The notes under the pieces are model-generated. The model had not been told where the DNA came from. It worked only from the letters and a program-made list of their open reading frames with translations, and searched no databases. A stretch of DNA of 11,640 nucleotides from JBFXAN01 sp050184225 (GTDB lineage: Bacteria > Chloroflexota > Dehalococcoidia > CAUJGQ01): NCBI GenBank assembly GCA_050184225.1, contig JBFXAN010000193.1:1-11640 (forward strand), given 5' to 3'. The position numbers and the translations under genes were made by a program. Below, one piece after another: positions 6,482-11,640 of this stretch (within the stretch, counting starts at the first letter, position 1; each line of letters opens with the position of its first letter).

Positions 6482-6529
6482 ACGACAGAGATAGTCCGCT
6501 GTCGTAGGTTGATCTGCGCATTCCTACGA
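6482..6529 (+). promoter_or_regulatory. Two overlapping alternative hairpins in the regulator leader
   Basis: ACGACAG (6482-6488) can pair with CTGTCGT (6499-6505), and TCGTAGG (6502-6508) can pair with CCTACGA (6523-6529). The two stems share bases 6502-6505, so they exclude each other. The second stem takes in the first bases of the GAGG ribosome site used by the regulator gene. This could be a translational switch, or the first palindrome could be a protein operator. Stems are only 7 bp, so chance is possible. Confidence 0.35.
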
Positions 6530-6538
6530 GGCGCCACC

Positions 6539-9500
6539 ATGCCCGTGCGTCCCACCAGGCCGACGCCGTTCGTCGGACGCGAACGCGAGACGCGCATCCT
6601 CGTCGAGGCGCTGGCGTCGGTCCGATCGGGGACAGGCGGCGCCGTGCTCGTCGCCGGCGAGGCCGGCATCGGCAAGTCGCGCCTGATCGCCGAACTGAGG
6701 CGGCGGGCCGAGACCGACGGCTTCGCCGTACTGCAGGGCGCCTGCTTCGAACCGGACCGATCGGCGCCCTACGCGCCCTTTGCCGACCTGCTCCGAACCG
6801 CCCTACACGAGCGCGAGACGGATGCAACCGACGGATCGCTCAGATCGTTTGCGCCCGAGTTGGTCACCCTTTTGCCGGAGCATGTCACCGATGCTGCTCC
6901 ATCCGCTCCCACCCCAACCGGCGACCCCGAGCAGGACAAGCGTCGCCTCTTCGCTGCCATTACCACAGCCTTCGTCTCGATGGCAGGCGGCCGGCCGCTG
7001 TTGGTTTGCATCGAAGATTTGCATTGGAGCGACGACACCAGCCTCGAACTCGTCGCCTATCTCGTCCGGCGGCTCTCGACGCATCCGGTTCTGCTCATGC
7101 TCACCTATCGCAGCGACGAGACACGACCCGCGCTCCTCCATCTGCTGGCAGAGCTCGAGCGATCCCGGCGTGCCGAGGAGATCGCGCTCGTCCCGTTCGA
7201 AGTGGCAGAGGTCGAATTGATGCTACGCCGGCTGCTGGCGCATGAGCAGCCGGTGCGCGCCGAGTTCCTCCACGCCATCTGCAGCCTCACCGACGGGAAT
7301 CCGTTCTTCATCGAGGAGGTGGTGAAGTCGCTGGTCGCGGACGGTGACGTCGACATCGATGGAAGAGCCTGGGATCGGCATCCGCTGGGTGAGGTCCGAA
7401 TTCCCCGTACCGTGCAGGATGCGGTTCAAAGGCAGATGATGCATCTCAGCGCGGCGGCGCGGCGGTTGCTCGCGCTCGCCGCCGTCGCCGGCCGGCGCTT
7501 CGACTTTCCCTTGCTCCAGGCGCTCACCGGCCACACCGAGGCGGCGCTGCTGGCCGAAATGCGGGAGTTGATCGCCGCCCAGTTGGTCGTCGAGGAATCC
7601 GCCGACCGCTTCGCTTTCCGGCACGCCCTCACCCACGAGGCGATCGTCTCCCAGCTCCTCACGCGGGAGCGGCGCGCGATCCACGCCGAGATCGCGGAGG
7701 CGATCGAGATGGTCTACGCCGGCTCGCTTGATGCGCATCTGGAGGATCTTGCCCTGCACTGGCATGAAGGCGGCGCCGGGCCGGAGGCGATGGAATACAG
7801 CCGCCGCGCCGGCGAACGCGCACAAGCGATGTACGCCCCGCGTGAGGCGGCGGCACACTTCACCCGCGCTCTGGACGCTGCCCGCACCCTCGGAGGAACG
7901 CCGCCGGCAGCGTTGCTCCGTGCCCGTGGCGCCGCCCACGAAACGCTCGGCGAGTTCGACGCGGCCCGCGTCGACCACGAGGCGGCGCTCGACGCTGCCG
8001 CCGCGGCGGGCGATCGCCGCGCGGAGTGGCAGTCGCTGCTCGACCTCGGCTACCTCTGGGCGTCGCGCGACTACCGCCGTACCGGCGACTACTTCCAGCG
8101 GGCGCTGCAACGGGCGCGTACGATCGGCGATCCCGTAGCGATCGCCCAAAGCCTCAACCGGCTCGGCAACTGGCTCGTCAACAACGAGCGACCGCGGGAG
8201 TCCTTGCCGTATCACCACGAGGCGCTGGCAATCTTCGAGGGGCAGCAGGACCAGCGCGGCATCGCGGGAACGCTGGATCTTCTCGGTCTCGCAACCCAGG
8301 AAGCCGGCGACCTGATCGCAAGCGGCGAACACTACACGCGGGCGATCGATCTCTTTCGCCGGCTGAACGACCGTCCAGGATTGTCCTCCGCGCTCGCATT
8401 ATACTCACTGCGCGCCGGGGCAGGTCCGGCGGAGACGGTGGCGGCATCCGGACCTTCCTTGGCTCAGAGTGAGGCGATCACTGCCGAGTCACTGGCGATC
8501 GCACAGGCGATCGGATGGCGCGCCGGCGAAGCGTACAGCCGGATCACGCTGTCGATCAGCTTGCTCGCTCAGGGAAAGTACGGGCAGGCCCTGTCGATGC
8601 TCCGCTTGGCGCTGGCGGTGGCAGAGGAGATCGAGCACCATCTGTGGTTGGCCCTCGCCCATTGGACCTTCGGAGCACTCTACTTTGATCTGCTCCTCCT
8701 GCCGGCCGCCCGCGAGCACCTCGAAGAAGGGTTTCGGCTGGCGGGCGAAGTCAACGCACCCATGTTTCCCCGAAATGTCGGTTCGACCTTGTCACTGCTG
8801 CGGCTGGCTGAAGGCGACCCGGCGGGTGCGGCGTCGGTGCTCGACCGGGCTCTTGGTCCGAACGCCGGCATGGACACGGTTGCAGCCCGGCTCTGCTGGC
8901 GCGCGCGTGGCGAGGTTGTGCTCACCGGTAGCGACGCGTCCCGCGCGCTCGACATCGCCGAGCAATTGATCGCGACGGCGCCGAACAGCAACGGCGCCGT
9001 CATTCCCCACATCGAACAACTGCGCGGGCGGGCGCTGGCGGCGCTCCACCGGCACGACGATGCCGAGCGCTCGTTGCTGGCGGCACGGGCGGCGGCCGAG
9101 GCGCAGGGGCTCCGGCCGGCCGCCTGGCGGATCGACGTTGCGCTTGGTGATCTGTATCGCGTGTCCGGTCGCCGCGCCGACGCACAGGACGCCGACGATT
9201 CCGCCCGCATCATGATCGATACGCTCGCGGTCGACGTGCCGGAGGAGCCGGTTGATGGGCTTCGCGGCGTCACGTTGCGCGAGCACTTCCGCCAATCGGC
9301 GCTGATGCTCCTGCCACAAAGGCGGCCGGCGACACCATTGCGTGCGGCAAAGCAGGCCCATGACGGGCTCACGGCCCGCGAGCGTGATGTCGCCGCGCTG
9401 GTTGCGCGCGGTCGATCGAACCGCGAAATTGCGGAGACGCTGGTGCTGGGCGAACGCACGATTGAAACCCACATCAGCAACATTTTCGCCAAGCTCGGAT

Positions 9501-9565
9501 ACACCTCCCGCGCCCAGATCGCCGCCTGGGCCGTCGAAAAGGGGTTCTTCAAGGACGCCGAGTGA
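6539..9565 (+). CDS. Large AAA ATPase-TPR-LuxR transcriptional regulator
   Basis: This 1008-residue STAND-like (LAL/MalT-type) regulator is expected to bind ATP and an inducer and then activate transcription. It opens with FVGRERE (11-17), typical of AAA_16 domains. Walker A is GEAGIGKS (40-47), and Walker B lies at PLLVCIEDLHWSD (153-165). The NTPase and its helical arm extend to about residue 400. Residues about 400-930 are alpha-helical tandem repeats of TPR type, for example QSLNRLGNWLVNNERPRESL. The C-terminus from about 942 is a LuxR/GerE helix-turn-helix: LTARERDVAALVARGRSNREIAE, then GERTIETHISNIFAKLG. No receiver domain is present, so it is not a response regulator. ATG 6539 is chosen because GAGG lies 7 nt upstream and the domain begins right after it; an in-frame extension to 6110 would be antisense to the RHH gene. 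Its ligand and targets are unknown; the downstream genes are candidates. Confidence 0.94.
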   Translation: MPVRPTRPTPFVGRERETRILVEALASVRSGTGGAVLVAGEAGIGKSRLIAELRRRAETDGFAVLQGACFEPDRSAPYAPFADLLRTALHERETDATDGSLRSFAPELVTLLPEHVTDAAPSAPTPTGDPEQDKRRLFAAITTAFVSMAGGRPLLVCIEDLHWSDDTSLELVAYLVRRLSTHPVLLMLTYRSDETRPALLHLLAELERSRRAEEIALVPFEVAEVELMLRRLLAHEQPVRAEFLHAICSLTDGNPFFIEEVVKSLVADGDVDIDGRAWDRHPLGEVRIPRTVQDAVQRQMMHLSAAARRLLALAAVAGRRFDFPLLQALTGHTEAALLAEMRELIAAQLVVEESADRFAFRHALTHEAIVSQLLTRERRAIHAEIAEAIEMVYAGSLDAHLEDLALHWHEGGAGPEAMEYSRRAGERAQAMYAPREAAAHFTRALDAARTLGGTPPAALLRARGAAHETLGEFDAARVDHEAALDAAAAAGDRRAEWQSLLDLGYLWASRDYRRTGDYFQRALQRARTIGDPVAIAQSLNRLGNWLVNNERPRESLPYHHEALAIFEGQQDQRGIAGTLDLLGLATQEAGDLIASGEHYTRAIDLFRRLNDRPGLSSALALYSLRAGAGPAETVAASGPSLAQSEAITAESLAIAQAIGWRAGEAYSRITLSISLLAQGKYGQALSMLRLALAVAEEIEHHLWLALAHWTFGALYFDLLLLPAAREHLEEGFRLAGEVNAPMFPRNVGSTLSLLRLAEGDPAGAASVLDRALGPNAGMDTVAARLCWRARGEVVLTGSDASRALDIAEQLIATAPNSNGAVIPHIEQLRGRALAALHRHDDAERSLLAARAAAEAQGLRPAAWRIDVALGDLYRVSGRRADAQDADDSARIMIDTLAVDVPEEPVDGLRGVTLREHFRQSALMLLPQRRPATPLRAAKQAHDGLTARERDVAALVARGRSNREIAETLVLGERTIETHISNIFAKLGYTSRAQIAAWAVEKGFFKDAE

Positions 9566-9767
9566 TCGACCGCGACGATCTCAGCAGCGGAACCCTTCTC
9601 CCAACCACCAGCCGCGTTCCGTACTGCACCGCGAGAATCTCCGTATTTTCCACGACGCCGCCGCGCCGGCCTTCCGTCACCCTGAAGGCAGGCTCGCGAG
9701 CGATGACTGGTTCGCCATCGTCCCCGGACAGTACGCGGGGGTGGACAGACAGCAAGGAGTGCAGATC

Positions 9768-10319
9768 ATGGCTCACGCGGAACGAGTGGTATCGGACGCG
9801 CAGCAGCCGGTGGACCGACGGCAGGTGCTGAGACTCATCGCGCGTGGAGGCGCTGCGGCCGGCGTCGCCGCGGTGGCGGTGGGCGCCATGCACGGCAGCG
9901 CCGGCGCACAGGCGACCGATGTGATCGGATCGTGGATTACCTACATCCATCTCGACGACCCCCCGGAGGACGATATTCACATGATGACCCTGGCCCCGGG
10001 CGGCATCCTCCTCTTCTCCAGCGAGTCGCCCCTGATCCCGAGCCCGCTCCCAGGACTGGAGGAATTCTGGTGGAACTCGGGACACGGCGCCTGGGAACAG
10101 GCGGCGGATGGGACGGTGCAGGGCCAATTCGTCGTCGTCGTCCAGGACCGCAATCAGAGGCCCGTCTACTTCGCCTGCGTCCGGCCAAGGTTGCGGCTGG
10201 CGGGTCCGGATATGCTCACCGGCCGGTTCACGTTCGACTTCATTCCGATCGGCGAAACCGAACCGGCGGTCACGCTGGGAGCCAGCATCGAGGCAGAGCG
10301 CGTGCGCGCCGACGGCTAA
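9768..10319 (+). CDS. Tat-exported calycin-like beta-barrel protein
   Basis: This 183-residue protein starts at ATG 9768, with AAGGAG 8 nt upstream. The N-terminus has a twin-arginine motif, DRRQVLRL (residues 16-23), then an Ala/Gly/Val-rich core ending at GSAGAQA (about 50), a Tat signal for export of a folded protein. The mature part is about 133 residues and beta-rich. GSWITYI opens it, LAPGGILLFSS follows, then GHGAWEQAADGTVQGQFVVV, and it closes on VTLGASIEAERV. This order of strands is familiar from lipocalin-like small secreted proteins of Actinobacteria and Chloroflexota that lack an assigned function. No catalytic motif is visible. It may bind a small hydrophobic molecule, by analogy with calycins. 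It lies 52 bp upstream of the methyltransferase gene, close enough for one transcript, and 202 bp after the regulator. A short ccccg/cgggg inverted repeat (9722-9740) precedes its ribosome site. Confidence 0.77.
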   Translation: MAHAERVVSDAQQPVDRRQVLRLIARGGAAAGVAAVAVGAMHGSAGAQATDVIGSWITYIHLDDPPEDDIHMMTLAPGGILLFSSESPLIPSPLPGLEEFWWNSGHGAWEQAADGTVQGQFVVVVQDRNQRPVYFACVRPRLRLAGPDMLTGRFTFDFIPIGETEPAVTLGASIEAERVRADG

Positions 10320-10371
10320 TGGGATCACCAATGCGTACACAATCCGCCCCATCACCAGAAAGGACAAAGCA

Positions 10372-11442
10372 ATGACCACCGAGATGACCATGAACGAAGC
10401 AAAGACCGAGGCATTCGTCGGCAAAGTGCTGACGGACACCAGCGGCACGGTGGTGACGCTGCTTGCCGCGATCGGAGACCGAGTTGGCCTCTTCAGCGCG
10501 CTCGCCGGGGCGGGTGCGGTCACGAGCGAGGCGCTGGCCGAACGCACCGGTCTCAACGAACGCTACGTCCGCGAGTGGCTCGCGGCGATGGCCAGCGCCG
10601 GCTACATCGAATACGACCCATCGGACGCTCGATTCACGCTGCCACCCGAACACGCCGTCGCCCTCGCCCAGGAGCGCGGCCCCGAGTTCTTCGGCGGCGT
10701 GCATCAGGAGATCCTCGGTGTGCTGCCGGCGATCCCGTACGTGATTCAGGCCTTCAAGGGTGGCGGCGGCGTGCCGCAGTCCGCCTACGGTAATGACTTC
10801 TGGGAGGGCCTGGAACGGTTCACCGCCGGTTGGTTTGAGAACCTGCTCCTACCCGTCTGGATCCCGTCGCTGCCCGAAGTCCAGCAGAAGTTAGAGCGGG
10901 GAGTGCTCGTCGCCGATGTCGGCTGCGGCGGCGGCCTGGCGTTGATCAAGCTTGCCCAGGCGTACCCCAACTCTCGCTTTGTCGGCTACGACATCGCCGA
11001 ACCACAGATCGCACGCGCCCGCACCAACGCCGAGGCGGCCGGCGTCGCCGATCGGATCACATTCAAACGGACGGATGCCGTCCAGGGACTGCCGGAGACG
11101 TATGACCTGATCACGACCTTCGACGTAGTCCACGACGCCGTCGACCCGCGCGGTCTGCTCTGCGCGATCCGGCAGGCGCTGAAGCCGGATGGCGTGTACC
11201 TGTGCTTGGACATCAACTGCTCCGACCGGCTGGAAGAGAACGCCGGCCCGATCGGCGCGATGCTGTACAGTATTAGCCCGCTCTACTGCATGACCGTCTC
11301 CCTCGCCGGCGGCGGCGAAGGACTCGGCACGATGGGCCTCCCCGAGTCCAAACTCCGCGAACTGGCCACGAGTGCCGGGTTCAGCAGCGTCCGGTTGGTG
11401 CCGCTGGAGGATCCATTCAACAACTTGTACGAGGTGCGGTGA
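10372..11442 (+). CDS. SAM-dependent methyltransferase with N-terminal winged helix, Rv2258c-like
   Basis: This 356-residue protein starts at ATG 10372 with AAAGGA 7 nt upstream. Residues about 10-95 are a winged-helix dimerisation domain (LLAAIGDRVGLFSALAG, SEALAERTGLNERYVREWLA), as in O-methyltransferase-like enzymes and mycobacterial Rv2258c. After a helical linker the Rossmann methyltransferase core begins: motif I VADVGCGGG (180-188) binds SAM, and the acidic residue after strand 2 is D207 in GYDIAE. YDLITTFDVVHDAVDP is the motif IV region and LKPDGVYLCLDI the following strand. The last part, from LYSISPLYCM to NNLYEVR, forms the substrate-side lid. The family acts on small molecules, but the substrate is not known even for well-studied members. 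The Tat-exported neighbour upstream probably shares its transcript; a functional link is unproven. The inverted-repeat element begins 7 bp after the stop. Confidence 0.93.
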   Translation: MTTEMTMNEAKTEAFVGKVLTDTSGTVVTLLAAIGDRVGLFSALAGAGAVTSEALAERTGLNERYVREWLAAMASAGYIEYDPSDARFTLPPEHAVALAQERGPEFFGGVHQEILGVLPAIPYVIQAFKGGGGVPQSAYGNDFWEGLERFTAGWFENLLLPVWIPSLPEVQQKLERGVLVADVGCGGGLALIKLAQAYPNSRFVGYDIAEPQIARARTNAEAAGVADRITFKRTDAVQGLPETYDLITTFDVVHDAVDPRGLLCAIRQALKPDGVYLCLDINCSDRLEENAGPIGAMLYSISPLYCMTVSLAGGGEGLGTMGLPESKLRELATSAGFSSVRLVPLEDPFNNLYEVR

Positions 11443-11449
11443 TAGGGGA

Positions 11450-11620
11450 CGGCCCTCACCCCCGGCCCCACTCCCGCACGGCGGGAGAGGGGAGCACGAA
11501 ATGACCTTGAGCATCAGCTGGTCGACCGGTCAGTCTGCACCGCGGATGTGGCTGAGGTACACGGTTGATCTAAGCTCCCCACTCCCGCCCCGGCGGGAGA
11601 GGGGTCGGGGGTGAGGGCCG
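11450..11620. repeat. Inverted-repeat element with 46-47 bp arms, MITE-like or palindromic intergenic repeat
   Basis: The left arm 11450-11495 and the reversed right arm 11574-11620 agree at roughly 42 positions. Each arm starts CGGCCCTCACCCCCG and ends GGGGAGC, and each holds its own small hairpin (CTCCCGC/GCGGGAG at 11471-11487; CTCCCGCC/GGCGGGAG at 11582-11599). The 78-bp centre has no recognisable gene. The GATAGG outside the left arm also recurs, inverted, as CCTATC beyond the right arm. Its position just after the methyltransferase stop means it may also end that transcript. Similar CCCTCACCCC palindromes are scattered in many high-GC genomes (general knowledge); copy number here is unknown. 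Confidence 0.75.
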
Positions 11621-11640
11621 CCCGGCCTATCCCCGCATCA

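Noticed and set aside
6110..6538. In-frame upstream extension of the AAA-LuxR gene
   Set aside because: It would be antisense to the start of the RHH gene and cover the operator region. The start at 6539 has its own ribosome site directly before the FVGRE domain.
7223..8332. 369-codon open frame antisense to the regulator
   Set aside because: High GC gives long open frames opposite real genes. The peptide has no recognisable domain and the plus-strand TPR region is clearly coding.
9644..9649. TATTTT as a -10 for the Tat protein gene
   Set aside because: No -35-like hexamer lies at a suitable distance (GTACTG at 17 nt), so it cannot be told from chance.
9549..10556. 335-codon open frame on the minus strand
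   Set aside because: It runs antisense to two well-supported genes, has Arg/Ser-rich shadow composition, and shows no family motif.
11502..11614. Small open frame inside the inverted-repeat element
   Set aside because: It has no clear ribosome site and runs through the right arm palindrome, and its product is low-complexity Pro/Arg at the end.

Overview
The window is GC-rich, gene-dense bacterial chromosome. Its features fit a member of the Chloroflexota, perhaps the Thermomicrobia/Sphaerobacter side: a large AAA-TPR-LuxR regulator, a DUF4097 protein, an Rv2258c-like methyltransferase, and intergenic palindromes built on CCCTCACCCC...CTCCCG...CGGGAG. This placement is inference from gene style only, and an actinobacterium is not excluded. 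No rRNA, tRNA, CRISPR array, transposase or phage gene was seen.

Layout. A secreted PKD-domain protein with a cysteine-rich tail (92-664, +) converges on ruvB (758-1792, -), with a strong hairpin between them at 681-726. The minus strand from about 6304 down to 758 is one co-oriented series: a ribbon-helix-helix (RHH) regulator, a 91-residue small protein, a DUF4097 repeat protein, a 30-bp-stem hairpin, an ABC-2 permease with no ATPase beside it, an MFS exporter overlapping it by 4 bp, and ruvB. Divergent from the RHH gene, the plus strand carries a 1008-residue AAA/TPR/LuxR regulator (6539-9565). It is followed by a Tat-exported calycin-like protein (9768-10319), a SAM-dependent methyltransferase (10372-11442), and a 171-bp inverted-repeat element (11450-11620).

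How the parts may work together. The RHH, small-protein and DUF4097 genes look like one transcription unit, headed by overlapping palindromes with three TGGCA boxes that suit an RHH operator. This is the best candidate for an undescribed small system. Its DUF4097 protein repeats an SG motif with an exact 18-residue period and ends in a long charged helix and an acidic tail. The permease and MFS genes look like a translationally coupled export pair, separated from the cassette by the large hairpin. On the other side, the regulator, Tat protein and methyltransferase are co-oriented, but the 202-bp gap after the regulator leaves shared control unproven. No gap between genes exceeds 300 bp.
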